The translations under genes and the position numbers were made by a program. 59,116 nt of DNA, from NCBI GenBank assembly GCA_013389025.1, contig JACAED010000102.1:1-59116 (forward strand). Direction: 5' to 3'. The notes under the pieces were generated by a model. It did no database searches and had not been told where the DNA came from. It was given only the letters and a program-made list of their open reading frames with translations. This document shows positions 44,069-53,209 of this stretch, in pieces (position 1 is the stretch's first letter; each line of letters begins with the position of its first letter). The DNA is from Hydrogenophilaceae bacterium (GTDB lineage Bacteria > Pseudomonadota > Gammaproteobacteria > Burkholderiales > Thiobacillaceae).

Positions 44069-44674
44069 TCAAGCCGGAAGCGCACGAATGCCATGAAACT
44101 TCAGGTTCGCCAGCATGGGCTTGACGGATTCATAGCTGATGCGCGTGAAGCCCGCGGTGGGAACCTCGATGCGGTAGGCATTGGCGAGGGGAATATTCAG
44201 GCCATGCGCCAGCACCATGCGAATGACGCCGGCGTGGCAAATGACCAGAAGATGCTCTTCGGGAAAGTTTTGCAGCAGGGATTCCACACCTGCCGCAACG
44301 CGCCGGAAAAAATCCTGAAGCGGCTCGGCGCCGGGGGGCCGTGCATGGATCGGGTCGGCCTTGAAACGCGGCAGTTGCAGCGGGTCTTCCTCGATCAGCT
44401 CCGCCGCCGATTTCCCTTCCCACGAGCCAAAGCCGACTTCCTTCAAACGATCATCGAATGCAAGAGGCAGTTGATGACGGATGGAAAGTTCCTCGGCAAA
44501 TGCGCTGCAGCGGACCAGGGGCGATGAAACAATGCGTGACCACGGACGATGATCCCCCACCGCTTCACGCATCTGCGCCCAGCCTTTTTCCGACAAGGGA
44601 TCATCGATCTGCCCGCGATATTTGCGACCGCCGACGGGTTCGCCGTGACGGATGAAATCGATTGTGGTAGCCAT
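44069..44674 (-). CDS. Histidine phosphatase superfamily protein (CobC-like)
   Basis: A 201-residue branch of the phosphoglycerate-mutase fold. The phosphohistidine motif is FIRHGEP (residues 8-14), then DDPLSEKGWAQM, the Arg of SSPLVRCSAFAE, the acidic KEVGFGSWEGKS, and the second catalytic His in LVICHAGVIRMV. Length and these blocks fit alpha-ribazole phosphatase (CobC) of cobalamin synthesis, and a cobalamin adenosyltransferase lies 1 kb away, but no other cob genes are near. The start abuts the proB stop. Confidence 0.82.
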   Translation of the reverse strand: MATTIDFIRHGEPVGGRKYRGQIDDPLSEKGWAQMREAVGDHRPWSRIVSSPLVRCSAFAEELSIRHQLPLAFDDRLKEVGFGSWEGKSAAELIEEDPLQLPRFKADPIHARPPGAEPLQDFFRRVAAGVESLLQNFPEEHLLVICHAGVIRMVLAHGLNIPLANAYRIEVPTAGFTRISYESVKPMLANLKFHGIRALPA

Positions 44675-45801
44675 TACAACCGAACCAGGTTGTCCCGGTG
44701 TATCAACTCCGGCTCGTCCACATAGCCCAGCAGCGATTCGATTTCCGAGGTCGGCTTGCCGGCAATGCGGCGCGCTTCTGCCGCACTGTAGTTGACAAGG
44801 CCTCGCGCGATTTCATGCCCTTCGTGATCGACACAGGCGATGACTTCGCCGCGCTCGAATTCACCTTCGACTGCCTTGACGCCAACCGGCAGCAGGCTTT
44901 TTCCGCCAGTGGCGAGCGCCCTGGCCGCGCCATCGTCCAGTACCAGCCTGCCGCGCATCTGCAAGTGATCGGCCATCCATTGCTTGCGGGCGGCGAGTGT
45001 CGCTTCGGCCGCGATCAACTGGGTGCCGATCAGTTCGCCCTGCGCCATGCGCAGCAGCACGTTTTCCTCCCGCCCCCAGGCAATGAGCGTATGCGCCCCG
45101 CTTCTGGCCGCGCGCTTTGCTGCCAATATCTTGGTCAGCATGCCGCCCGTGCCCACATTTGAACCCGCGCCGCCAGCCATGCGCTCAAGCTCCGAATCGC
45201 CCGCCTGCGCCTCGCGCACCAACTCTGCATCGGGATGCTTGCGCGGATCGGCGGTATACAGGCCTTTCTGGTCGGTGAGGATGATGAGGCAATCGGCCTC
45301 GATCAGGTTGGTGACCAGTGCGCCGAGGGTGTCGTTGTCGCCCAGCTTGATTTCATCGGTGGAAACCGTGTCGTTTTCGTTGATGACCGGCACCACACGC
45401 AAATTCAGCAGTGTAAGCAGGGTGGACCGTGCATTGAGATAGCGGGTGCGGTCGGCCAGATCTTCGTGCGTGAGCAGCACCTGCGCCGCGTGCAAGCCAT
45501 GCTGGCGGAAAATGCTCTCATAGGCTTGCACCAGTCCCATCTGGCCCACTGCCGCGGCAGCCTGCAGTTCGTTGAGGGCCTTGGGCCGTCTGCTCCAGCC
45601 CAGCCGTTGTAGACCCTCAGCAATCGCGCCGCTGGAAACCAGCACCACCTGTCTGCCGCTTTCCACCAGTTGCGCGATTTGCTCTGCCCAGCGTGCGAGC
45701 GCGGCATGATCTAGCCCCTTGCCTTCATTGGTGACCAAGCTGCTGCCGACCTTGACGACCACGCGTTTGGCCGAAGCCAGCGTGGAAACCCTTGCCTGCA
45801 T
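44674..45801 (-). CDS. proB: Glutamate 5-kinase
   Basis: 375 residues from the ATG at 45801, where ATGA overlaps the CNP1-like stop; the track ORF runs further upstream without support. The amino-acid-kinase domain shows [45 protein letters not shown] and [20 protein letters not shown] domain occupies the C-terminal about 85 residues ([13 protein letters not shown]...). It catalyses the first step of proline synthesis. The usual obg-proB neighbourhood is not seen here. Confidence 0.96.
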   Translation of the reverse strand: MQARVSTLASAKRVVVKVGSSLVTNEGKGLDHAALARWAEQIAQLVESGRQVVLVSSGAIAEGLQRLGWSRRPKALNELQAAAAVGQMGLVQAYESIFRQHGLHAAQVLLTHEDLADRTRYLNARSTLLTLLNLRVVPVINENDTVSTDEIKLGDNDTLGALVTNLIEADCLIILTDQKGLYTADPRKHPDAELVREAQAGDSELERMAGGAGSNVGTGGMLTKILAAKRAARSGAHTLIAWGREENVLLRMAQGELIGTQLIAAEATLAARKQWMADHLQMRGRLVLDDGAARALATGGKSLLPVGVKAVEGEFERGEVIACVDHEGHEIARGLVNYSAAEARRIAGKPTSEIESLLGYVDEPELIHRDNLVRL

Positions 45802-46340
45802 CAGAACAGCCCCCCACTCCCGCCACGTTTCAGGTTGCGTATGCCCTCTTCCGCCTTGCGGATGGCGATGCCATCGGGACAAAAATGGTCCTCGAACAGC
45901 GCCTTGTGGTAGGACAGCAGCGAACGCAGCTTGAAGGGCTCCCATTTGGCGCGTGTGTTCTCGGTCCACTTGCCGTCCGGCTGGCCAAAGCCATAAATTT
46001 TGTATTCGGCGGGGTCGCAGCGCATGCCTTCAAAGTTGATCGTGCGCGCGCCGCTTGGGCTTTCGATGACGATGGTATAGCGCACGACCTGGTCGCTGCC
46101 CACCGATATCGAGGCCGTGTCGATCATGAATGTGTTCGAGGTGGCCGATGAAACATTGAACGCCACCAGATTTTCGTTTTTGGGATAGGCTGGCAGACTG
46201 GCGGCAAGCTCTTCCCAGGGTTTGGAATCGTCGATGAAGTTCGAACTTGATTCATATCCCGGATTGAGCACATGCGGGCCGGCCGCTTTGGCAGCCAATG
46301 GCAGCAATAAAAGCAATAAGTATTTTTTCATGACGGCCAT
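45801..46340 (-). CDS. CNP1-like family exported protein
   Basis: 179 residues with a signal peptide ([17 protein letters not shown]); the ATG at 46340 or the one three codons later may be used. The block [29 protein letters not shown] and [21 protein letters not shown] match the CNP1-like family of betaproteobacteria, first noted as a cryptic protein in Neisseria. The function is unknown. It overlaps proB by 4 bases. Confidence 0.85.
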   Translation of the reverse strand: MAVMKKYLLLLLLPLAAKAAGPHVLNPGYESSSNFIDDSKPWEELAASLPAYPKNENLVAFNVSSATSNTFMIDTASISVGSDQVVRYTIVIESPSGARTINFEGMRCDPAEYKIYGFGQPDGKWTENTRAKWEPFKLRSLLSYHKALFEDHFCPDGIAIRKAEEGIRNLKRGGSGGLF

Positions 46341-46361
46341 TTTACCTTGTGGCAGACGCCT

Positions 46362-47660
46362 TCAGGCGAGTTTAAAGAGTCTAACGGGCTCCCGCTGGCC
46401 CTTGAGTTCGACGACGCCAAGATCCTCAAACTCCGCGCCGATATTGCTGCAGCGCGCCAATACGCTGCCTGATACCAGCAGGTTTGCATTGAACTGCTTG
46501 GTGGCCTCTTCGATGCGTGCGGCTACGTTCACTGTTTCGCCGATCAGGGTGTACTCCTTGCGGGTGCTGGCGCCGACATTCCCGGTCATCAACCGCCCGA
46601 CATGCAAACCGATGCCCACGCGTGTTGCCGGGATGCTCCCGCTCTCATTCATCTCCCGCAGGCGGCGAATCATGTCGCGAGCGGCGTCCACACCATGACG
46701 GCACTTGTCGGCATCCTCAACCGGGGCACCGAATACAGCCATGAAGCCATCGCCCAGAAACTTGTTGACGATGCCACGGTGGGCGTTGACGATGTCGATG
46801 AACTCGCCGAACAGCAGATTGAGATAGGCCATGACTTCGGCCGGCGACTTGCCGCTGGCCAGCTTGCTGAAATCGCGGATATCCAGAAACATCACGCAGG
46901 CTTCGCGTTCCTCGCCGCTGATATCGATTTTTTGCCGCAGCAGGCGTTCGGCAATTTCGGGCGATACATGCTGGCCAAATACGCTGACAGCATGGTCGCG
47001 CTCTTCGGCATGATGCACCGCGTGAACGAGCTGCTTCCGGAGTTCCACCGCGAGGAAACCCGCCACCATGCCCGAAGCAAACACCAGCGCGCTCTTGATG
47101 ACATAGGCGCTGGGTTCGGCCAGCAATTCCATTCCCGGTTCCACAGGATGTCCATGCAAGTAATACCAGGCCACCCAGCCGAACTGCAACCCAGCCACCG
47201 CCCCGGCAAACAGGCTGACCCACCTGTCCAGATAGAGCACGGTCATGCCGACAAATAGCGGATACAACAGCGGCGCTGCGGAAGACAAGGCCTGAAGCTG
47301 GCCCATTTCCTGAGCGAGCATGACAATAATGACGGTTGGCACGGTAATTTCGATCAGGGAATTGGAATAGCGGAACACCCAGCCCGGCAGCCGGCTTTTG
47401 TGCAAAAGCCGGCGGATGCGGAAACGCAGCACCAGCTCGTAGACCATCATGCCGGCAAACAGCAGGCCAAGCGGCCACATCAGGCGGTAGATGGATTCGT
47501 GCAGTTTTTCCGGCCAGGCGCCAGGAATCAGCAGCACCACGCCGAGCAGGCCGGCAAGCATGGCAAACACCCAGGCTGTCAGGGTCGCGCGGCGGCGCTC
47601 GCTGTCCAGCAGTGCGGACAAGACGCCCAGCCCCTCAAGGGAGCGTCCACCGGCGGCCAT
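46362..47660 (-). CDS. Membrane class III adenylate/guanylate cyclase
   Basis: 432 residues. Several membrane helices (about 28-215, including AWVFAMLAGLLGVVLLIP and ALVFASGMVAGFLAVELR) precede a cyclase domain (about 250-430). That domain has the metal-binding CVMFLDIRDFSKLA, NKFLGDGFMAVFGAP with the second Asp, and GLHVGRLMTGNVGASTRKEYTLIGETVNVAARIEEATKQF. The catalytic blocks look intact. The membrane domain may be a sensor. It begins 6 bases after the cfa stop. Confidence 0.92.
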   Translation of the reverse strand: MAAGGRSLEGLGVLSALLDSERRRATLTAWVFAMLAGLLGVVLLIPGAWPEKLHESIYRLMWPLGLLFAGMMVYELVLRFRIRRLLHKSRLPGWVFRYSNSLIEITVPTVIIVMLAQEMGQLQALSSAAPLLYPLFVGMTVLYLDRWVSLFAGAVAGLQFGWVAWYYLHGHPVEPGMELLAEPSAYVIKSALVFASGMVAGFLAVELRKQLVHAVHHAEERDHAVSVFGQHVSPEIAERLLRQKIDISGEEREACVMFLDIRDFSKLASGKSPAEVMAYLNLLFGEFIDIVNAHRGIVNKFLGDGFMAVFGAPVEDADKCRHGVDAARDMIRRLREMNESGSIPATRVGIGLHVGRLMTGNVGASTRKEYTLIGETVNVAARIEEATKQFNANLLVSGSVLARCSNIGAEFEDLGVVELKGQREPVRLFKLA

Positions 47661-47666
47661 CAGAAA

Positions 47667-48869
47667 TCAGCAATAGATATAGTCACGCCGATAAGGATAG
47701 TTCGGCTGCACCCCGGGCGCCAGTGGTTTGCCTGCCAATACCTGCCACAACTCCAGCCAGCCCTGATCGAAGGCATGGGCGGAGCCCGCCATATAGATGC
47801 GCCAGATGCGGTATTTGCGTTCGCCGATCAGTTTGCGGGCTTCCTCGCTTTTTTCGTCCAGGCGGCGCACCCATTCCCACAGCGTACGCGCATAATGCGG
47901 GCGCAGGTTTTCCGCATCCAGGCATTCCAGCCCGCCGGTGGTGGCGTGCTGCATGACTTCCGAGACATGTTCGAGCTCGCCGCCCGGAAAGACATATTCG
48001 TCCACAAACTCGGAGATGCCGCTGCCCAGCCCCTGCGACCTCGGTGCCGCGGTGGTGATGCCATGATTCAACAGGAGACCGCCGGGCCTTAGCAGATCGA
48101 AAATCCTGCGAAAGTAGGCGGTCAGATTCTTGCGACCGACGTGCTCGACCATGCCGATGCTGGCAATCTTGTCGAAACAGCCGGTCTCGGGCACGTCGCG
48201 GTAGTCCAGGACGCGCACCTCCACACGGTCCTGCAAGCCAAGTGCCTTGATCCTTGCGCTAACGAAATCATGCTGGTTGTCCGAAAGCGTGATGCCGAGC
48301 GCCTTTACCCCATAATGCTCCGCCGCCCAGAAGACGAGCCCGCCCCAGCCACAGCCGATATCGAGAAAGCGCTCGCCGGGCTTGAGCGCGAGTTTTTTGC
48401 AGATGTGGTCGAGCTTGGCTTCCTGCGCGGCTTCGAGGGTCATGTCCGGCTGGCGGTAGTAGGCGCAGGAATACACGCGCCGCGCATCCAGCCACAAGCC
48501 GTAGAAATCGTTCGAGATATCGTAGTGGTACTGGATGTTTTTGCGGTCACGGCTTCGGGTATGCCGCCACCATTTCCAGACATCCGAACCTTTGCTGTCG
48601 CGGCAAAGTTCGGCGCTGCACAGGCGGGAACCCAGGGCGAGAACGTCCCGGGGATTGCCATCAAGATCCATTTCGCCTTCGACATAGGCGCGTGCCAGCG
48701 AGCCCAGCGTGGGTTTGATGAATGCCGTCAGCGCGGCGGGGGAATTCAGGCGGATATGGACTGACGCTGATTCGGCATGGCCCGCTTCGCCCCCATCCCA
48801 GAGCGTGACATGCACAGGCAGGCCGGCAATGCGCGCCTGCACATTATTCAACATCGCGGTCTTGAGCAT
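47667..48869 (-). CDS. cfa: Cyclopropane-fatty-acyl-phospholipid synthase
   Basis: A 400-residue SAM-dependent enzyme that methylenates unsaturated acyl chains in membrane lipids. The SAM site is FLDIGCGWGGLVFWAAEHYG. Other family blocks are IQYHYDISNDFYGLWLD, YSCAYYR, GMVEHVGRKNLTAYF and DEYVFPGGELEHVSEV. An N-terminal sterol-carrier-like lipid domain (about 1-95) is present. It is normal length and no stress promoter was recognised. Confidence 0.94.
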   Translation of the reverse strand: MLKTAMLNNVQARIAGLPVHVTLWDGGEAGHAESASVHIRLNSPAALTAFIKPTLGSLARAYVEGEMDLDGNPRDVLALGSRLCSAELCRDSKGSDVWKWWRHTRSRDRKNIQYHYDISNDFYGLWLDARRVYSCAYYRQPDMTLEAAQEAKLDHICKKLALKPGERFLDIGCGWGGLVFWAAEHYGVKALGITLSDNQHDFVSARIKALGLQDRVEVRVLDYRDVPETGCFDKIASIGMVEHVGRKNLTAYFRRIFDLLRPGGLLLNHGITTAAPRSQGLGSGISEFVDEYVFPGGELEHVSEVMQHATTGGLECLDAENLRPHYARTLWEWVRRLDEKSEEARKLIGERKYRIWRIYMAGSAHAFDQGWLELWQVLAGKPLAPGVQPNYPYRRDYIYC

Positions 48870-48896
48870 TAAACCGGGATGGAATGAGAAAGCCTG

Positions 48897-49481
48897 TCAG
48901 CCTTTCAGGTCGGCAGCGAGGCTGTCACGCACGGCCTGAGCAACGACAACTTCCGTCATGTAAACGGGATGATCGACCCCCATCGCAATCGCCGCGCCGG
49001 ACTTTGCAGCCGAGATCATTTCCGGCGTCAGTTCAAATCGCAGAAAGTGCACGGATGAGGTTTTCTCGTCGTTCTCACGTTCCAGATCCTCGTCGGCGAT
49101 GGCATACACACGTGCGAAATCCATCACCTGCACCCAAACGCGGTCTTCGATGCCCTTGAGTTTGGCCAGCATGGCCCGGCGCTCGGTTTCATCCGGATAC
49201 TCGATCATCATGGTCGCCTTCCAGTTGCTGCCATCGGGCACCAGCGGATTGTAAGCCTCCAGTTCATCCTGGATGCCTTCTTCCTCGAAGGTTTTCTCGA
49301 TACGCAGCATTTCCTGAATCTGGTAACGGACAGTGAGCTCATCTTCAAAAATCAGCGTGAGATGCTGCCCAAGATGAACCGTGCGATTCTTCTTGTGGGA
49401 CATGACCTTGTTGCGGAACTCGGGACGGACCTTGGCATAGGCCTCCAGAGTCATGAGCGATTCGCGGGTAATTTGCGGCAT
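48897..49481 (-). CDS. DUF3501 family protein
   Basis: A 194-residue soluble acidic protein. MPQITRESLMTLEAYAKVRPEFRNKVMSHK and the block VHLGQHLTLIFEDELTVRYQIQEMLRIEK identify DUF3501. It is the last gene of a co-oriented set with a rubrerythrin, a CCG Fe-S oxidoreductase and an EncFtn-type ferritin. I recall this gene set in other proteobacteria. The role is unknown but the company suggests peroxide or iron handling. Confidence 0.88.
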   Translation of the reverse strand: MPQITRESLMTLEAYAKVRPEFRNKVMSHKKNRTVHLGQHLTLIFEDELTVRYQIQEMLRIEKTFEEEGIQDELEAYNPLVPDGSNWKATMMIEYPDETERRAMLAKLKGIEDRVWVQVMDFARVYAIADEDLERENDEKTSSVHFLRFELTPEMISAAKSGAAIAMGVDHPVYMTEVVVAQAVRDSLAADLKG

Positions 49482-49493
49482 GGTGGTTACTCC

Positions 49494-49790
49494 TCAATCG
49501 TGATGCCGGCCGGTGATCGGGCCGTTTTTGAACAATGTATCTTTCAGTTCGTGATAGAAGGCCGGATCGTGGCGCCGTATCCACTCCAGCACCATGGCGG
49601 CGTGTTCCTTTTCTTCGTCGCGGTTGTGGGCCAGTATTTTTCTGAGTTCCGGGTCGCTGCAGGCATCAACCCGCTGGTTGTACCAGTCCACGGCCTCCAG
49701 TTCTTCCATCAACGAAACGATGGCGCGGTGCATGTCCATGGTTGCCACAGACAACTTTTCGACTGGTTCGTGATAGCCCTCGTTTGCCAT
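49494..49790 (-). CDS. EncFtn-type ferritin-like protein without encapsulin-targeting tail
   Basis: 98 residues. The segment AIVSLMEELEAVDWYNQRVDA followed by DPELRKILAHNRDEEKEHAAMVLEW closely matches encapsulated ferritins of the R. rubrum type, including the Glu (VSLMEELEAVDWY) and ExxH (EEKEH) metal ligands of the dimeric ferroxidase site. Those proteins normally continue past GPIT with a C-terminal encapsulin-loading peptide; here the chain stops at GPITGRHHD. No encapsulin shell gene is in the window. It would act as a free ring-shaped ferroxidase (inference). Confidence 0.85.
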   Translation of the reverse strand: MANEGYHEPVEKLSVATMDMHRAIVSLMEELEAVDWYNQRVDACSDPELRKILAHNRDEEKEHAAMVLEWIRRHDPAFYHELKDTLFKNGPITGRHHD

Positions 49791-49804
49791 GATCCTCTCC
49801 CTGT

Positions 49805-51133
49805 TCAGATACCGTATGCCATTCTCATCAGGCTGATCGGATGCCGCTTCTGCGCCGTTGTGCCCTCGCCCATGCCTTGCAGGATGTGGCGTCCGGCGAT
49901 GGCGCAGTCCGAACTCACATAATCCGGTTTGGCCTCGTTCGCCATGCGCGCAACCGGCTTGACGATTTTCATGGAATTGGCGAAGTACTCGGTTTTCACC
50001 CCCCAGGTACCGTCATGTCCGGAACAACGCTCGATGTTGGTGACCTCCGCGCCGGCCAGTTGCAAAGCTTCTTTCGTTTTTGGGCCCATATTCTGCACCC
50101 GCTGGTGGCAAGGCGCGTGATACGCCACCTTGCCCAAGGACTTCTTGAAATCGGTTTTGAGCAGGCCATCGGCATGCCGCGCCATGAGATATTCAAACGG
50201 ATCCCACATCGCCTCCTTCACAGCCTGCACGTCGGCATCATGGGGGAACATGAGCGGCAGTTCCTGCTTGTACATCAGCGTACACGATGGAACCGCCGTG
50301 AGGATGGCATAGCCATCACGGGCCAGCTTCACCAGATGCGGAATATTGATGTGCTTCAATTCTTCCACGCGATCAAGGTCACCCAGTTCCAGTTTGGGCA
50401 TGCCGCAGCAGGCTTCCTTTTCCACCAGCACCGTAGGGATTTTGTTATGCTTGAGAATGGCCAGCAAATCATGACCAATGCCCGGTTCGTTATAGTTGAT
50501 ATAGCAGGTGGAATAAATCGCCACCTTACCGGGCGTGCGCTCGCCGTTCCTGACAGCAAAGCTTGCGTCTGGCTTCGCCGTGGCGCGGAATTTGGCACCG
50601 TTGTAATCGGGCAGGATGCGGTCCTGATGAATGCCCAAGGTATTGTCGATGGCCTTGCGGATCGGCCTGCTTTTGAGCGAGGCATTCACGGCCTGCACCA
50701 CGACAGGAATCGTCGCCAGTTTGCCGACCGCGTCGGTAGCGGACAAGAGCTTGTCGCGAAACTTGACCTCGCCTTTTTTGAATTTGATGGCCTTGGCGCG
50801 CAGCATGGTGTGCGGGAAATCGAGATTCCACGGGTGCGGCGGCACATACGGGCACTTGGTCATGTAGCACAGGTCGCACAGATAGCACTGGTCGACGACT
50901 TTCCAGTAATCCGCCTTCTTGACGCCATCGACTTCCATGGTCTCGGACTCGTCGACCAGATCGAACAGCGTGGGAAAAGCCGTGCACAGGCTGACGCAGC
51001 GGCGGCAGCCATGGCAGATGTCGTAGATGCGTTCGAGCTCCTTTTCTAGCGCGGCCTCGTTCCAGAATTCCGGGTTTTTCCAGTCGAGCGGGTGGCGGGT
51101 AGGGGCTTCGAGATTGCCTTCTCTTGTCGTCAT
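49805..51133 (-). CDS. CCG-domain Fe-S oxidoreductase (GlpC/HdrD-like)
   Basis: 442 residues. Two 4Fe-4S motifs lie at the N-terminus (CHGCRRCVSLC about 40, and CYLCDLCYMTKCPY about 83). Two CCG-type modules follow, one with VEKEACCGMPKLELGD and one with YHAPCHQRVQNMGP...IERCSGHDGTWG, where the usual CCG is CSG. Such proteins exchange electrons with quinones, thiols or partner flavoproteins; here the partner is probably the rubrerythrin or ferritin of the same set. No membrane helix is seen. Confidence 0.88.
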   Translation of the reverse strand: MTTREGNLEAPTRHPLDWKNPEFWNEAALEKELERIYDICHGCRRCVSLCTAFPTLFDLVDESETMEVDGVKKADYWKVVDQCYLCDLCYMTKCPYVPPHPWNLDFPHTMLRAKAIKFKKGEVKFRDKLLSATDAVGKLATIPVVVQAVNASLKSRPIRKAIDNTLGIHQDRILPDYNGAKFRATAKPDASFAVRNGERTPGKVAIYSTCYINYNEPGIGHDLLAILKHNKIPTVLVEKEACCGMPKLELGDLDRVEELKHINIPHLVKLARDGYAILTAVPSCTLMYKQELPLMFPHDADVQAVKEAMWDPFEYLMARHADGLLKTDFKKSLGKVAYHAPCHQRVQNMGPKTKEALQLAGAEVTNIERCSGHDGTWGVKTEYFANSMKIVKPVARMANEAKPDYVSSDCAIAGRHILQGMGEGTTAQKRHPISLMRMAYGI

Positions 51134-51151
51134 CTTGTTTTAATCCTAAAT

Positions 51152-51316
51152 AACCACAGAGACACAGAGGCACAGAGGACATCAAATTTAGACCGTGAAC
51201 AACATGGTTGCCCGAGTCAAGAAGGACCTTTATTGCCTGTAAAGCAAAGCCATGACTCAAATCCATCACTTTCACGCGGCCTGTCGTTTTCCTCTGTGTC
51301 TCTGTGCCTCTGTGGT
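51152..51316. repeat. Short inverted-repeat element, copy D
   Basis: AACCACAGAGACACAGAG plus GCACAGAGGA (51152-51179) recurs inverted at 51290-51316 (reverse complement ACCACAGAGGCACAGAGA...). The 165-base element lies inside the rubrerythrin cluster, between the rubrerythrin gene and the Fe-S oxidoreductase gene, so any shared transcript would contain a hairpin with arms of about 27 bases. Confidence 0.8.
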
Positions 51317-51361
51317 AATTCAAATCAGGGCGGGCGTGTGCCCGCCCGCTCACACCAGCAA

Positions 51362-51778
51362 TTACATGCTGTCCAGGGTCTTCTGGAACTTGTTGGCGTG
51401 GGAACGCTCGGCCTTCGCCAGGGTTTCAAACCAGTCGGCGATTTCGTCGAAGCCTTCCTCGCGCGCGGTCTTGGCCATGCCCGGGTACATGTCGGTGTAC
51501 TCGTGGGTTTCGCCTGCAATCGCGGTCTTCAGGTTGTCGGCGGTGGGTCCGAAGGTCATGCCGGTGGCCGGGTCGCCACAGGTTTCAAGGTATTCCAGAT
51601 GGCCGTGGGCATGGCCGGTTTCACCTTCCGCGGTGGAACGGAATACGGCGGCCACGTCGTTGTAGCCCTCGATGTCGGCCTTGGCTGCGAAATACAGATA
51701 ACGGCGGTTGGCTTGGGATTCGCCGGCGAAAGCGGCTTTCAGGTTGCCTTCGGTTTTGGAGCCTTTCAGTGCTGCCAT
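51362..51778 (-). CDS. Rubrerythrin (diiron domain only)
   Basis: 138 residues. The four-helix diiron domain shows [19 protein letters not shown] (first Glu ligand), [15 protein letters not shown] (ExxH), [19 protein letters not shown] and [14 protein letters not shown] (second ExxH-type). There is no C-terminal rubredoxin domain, so electrons must come from elsewhere, possibly from the Fe-S oxidoreductase downstream. Rubrerythrins reduce hydrogen peroxide. The ribosome site is AAGGAG; a palindromic operator candidate lies about 80 bases upstream. Confidence 0.93.
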   Translation of the reverse strand: MAALKGSKTEGNLKAAFAGESQANRRYLYFAAKADIEGYNDVAAVFRSTAEGETGHAHGHLEYLETCGDPATGMTFGPTADNLKTAIAGETHEYTDMYPGMAKTAREEGFDEIADWFETLAKAERSHANKFQKTLDSM

Positions 51779-51853
51779 ATGCTTCTCCTTGCAATAGATA
51801 ACGAGGACACTTGGAGGTGTCTTCTCCGGTCCTCCAGCAGAGAAAACACCATT

Positions 51854-51871
51854 GACTTAGACTAAGTCTAA
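51854..51871. promoter_or_regulatory. Palindromic operator candidate upstream of rubrerythrin
   Basis: GACTTAGACTAAGTCTAA contains two overlapping perfect 7-1-7 palindromes: TTAGACT-A-AGTCTAA and GACTTAG-A-CTAAGTC. The 7-1-7 geometry is that of Fur/PerR-family boxes, but the bases do not match their usual consensus. It sits between the divergent rubrerythrin and msrB genes. Confidence 0.6.
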
Positions 51872-52047
51872 CTCATAAACAAAATATAAACCCGCTTTTC
51901 TGATACTGTCAACCTGCTCCTTCAAAATTGAACAAATCCAATATCCACGTTCAGTATAGGCAGATAGTTTTTGACTTTTGCTGGCACAATGCAGGGCCAC
52001 GAATGACGTGACGATTCCGTCTCAAACCAACATCCAGGACTGAGACC

Positions 52048-52446
52048 ATGACCCGCAAAGTAAACAAATCCGATGCCGAATGGCAATCCGAACTGACTGA
52101 CGAGCAGTTCCAGGTCTGCCGTCTGAAGGGCACCGAGCGTGCCTTTACCGGCAAGTACTGGGACAACCATGAACAGGGGCTCTACCGCTGCGCATGCTGT
52201 GGCGAGCCTCTTTTTGACTCGGCGACGAAGTTCGATTCGGGTACCGGCTGGCCCAGCTTTTATGCACCGATGAACCATGAAGCCCTTGACGAGGAGACCG
52301 ATCGCAGCCACGGCATGATCCGCATCGAAGTGATGTGCAAGGCCTGCGGCGCGCACCTGGGGCATGTGTTTCCGGACGGCCCCAACCCGACCGGACTGCG
52401 TTATTGCATCAATTCTGCTTCGCTCTATTTCGAAAAGAAGGATTAG
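52048..52446 (+). CDS. msrB: Peptide-methionine (R)-S-oxide reductase
   Basis: A 132-residue cytoplasmic enzyme reducing R-methionine sulfoxide in proteins. The zinc site is formed by CACCGEPL and [21 protein letters not shown] and the catalytic RYCINSASL are intact. It lacks a signal peptide, so it would not act on periplasmic proteins. It lies divergent from the rubrerythrin cluster, in keeping with an oxidative-stress role. Confidence 0.97.
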   Translation: MTRKVNKSDAEWQSELTDEQFQVCRLKGTERAFTGKYWDNHEQGLYRCACCGEPLFDSATKFDSGTGWPSFYAPMNHEALDEETDRSHGMIRIEVMCKACGAHLGHVFPDGPNPTGLRYCINSASLYFEKKD

Positions 52447-52447
52447 T

Positions 52448-53149
52448 TTGCAACTATTCAACGCCCGCATTGCCCGCATCACACAAGCCACGCCAACCAT
52501 CAAGGCCTTTGAACTGGAAGTCACTGACCACGGTTTCAAATACCTGCCTGGACAATGGATCGAAGTTTCGACCGAGATCGATGGCGAAACCAAGACCAGC
52601 GGTTATTCCGTCACGACTTCACCCGGCCAGCATAGCCTCGTCGGTCTCGCCATCAAGTCCAGCGCCACTCACCCTGTCACCCGCTGGCTGCATCAGGCCA
52701 AAGAAGGCGATATTGTGCAGATTTCTCGCGGTCAGGGGCCGTTTGTCTTTGTGCCTGACATGGGCGAAGACATCGTGCTGATCGGCGGCGGTGTCGGCGT
52801 CACGCCCCTGCTCTCAATCTGGCGTTATGTGCGCGATGCCTGTCCGGAAACTCATGCCACCTTGTACTACAGCGTCAGCCACCCGGATGAAATCCTGTTC
52901 CGCGAAGAACTTGAACAGTCCGCGCGCAAGTACACTCATGTCAGTCTTGAAATTACCGTTACCCAGCCCAGTCCGGATTGGCATGGGCAATCCGGCCGCA
53001 TCAACAGGCACAAGATCGCCGCGCTGAATGCGCCGCCCAACACACTGTTCTACCTGTGCGGTCCGCCGGGCATGGTCGATGACATGGAGAAGTTTCTGCG
53101 CGAACTTGGCGTGCCGGCCAGCCGGATCATTTTCGAAAAGTGGTGGTGA
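52448..53149 (+). CDS. FAD-dependent oxidoreductase (ferredoxin-NADP reductase-like)
   Basis: 233 residues starting at a TTG right after the msrB stop, with AAGGA inside the msrB end; the track ATG at 52364 lies in another frame of msrB. The FAD-binding barrel has KYLPGQWIEV and TSGYSVTTSP. The NAD(P)-binding half has VLIGGGVGVTPLLSIWRYV and FYLCGPPGMVDDMEKFL. There is no 2Fe-2S domain. Translational coupling with msrB suggests it could supply electrons for the repair system or another acceptor; that is inference. Confidence 0.85.
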   Translation: MQLFNARIARITQATPTIKAFELEVTDHGFKYLPGQWIEVSTEIDGETKTSGYSVTTSPGQHSLVGLAIKSSATHPVTRWLHQAKEGDIVQISRGQGPFVFVPDMGEDIVLIGGGVGVTPLLSIWRYVRDACPETHATLYYSVSHPDEILFREELEQSARKYTHVSLEITVTQPSPDWHGQSGRINRHKIAALNAPPNTLFYLCGPPGMVDDMEKFLRELGVPASRIIFEKWW

Positions 53150-53209
53150 ACACTCAAGACGCAATTTCAGTATCCGTAATCAACTCAAGTGATCATCGAA
53201 GAGTTGGTA

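Noticed and set aside
51960-52000. TGGCAC near the msrB start as a sigma54 site
   Set aside because: The -12 GC is absent at the required spacing.
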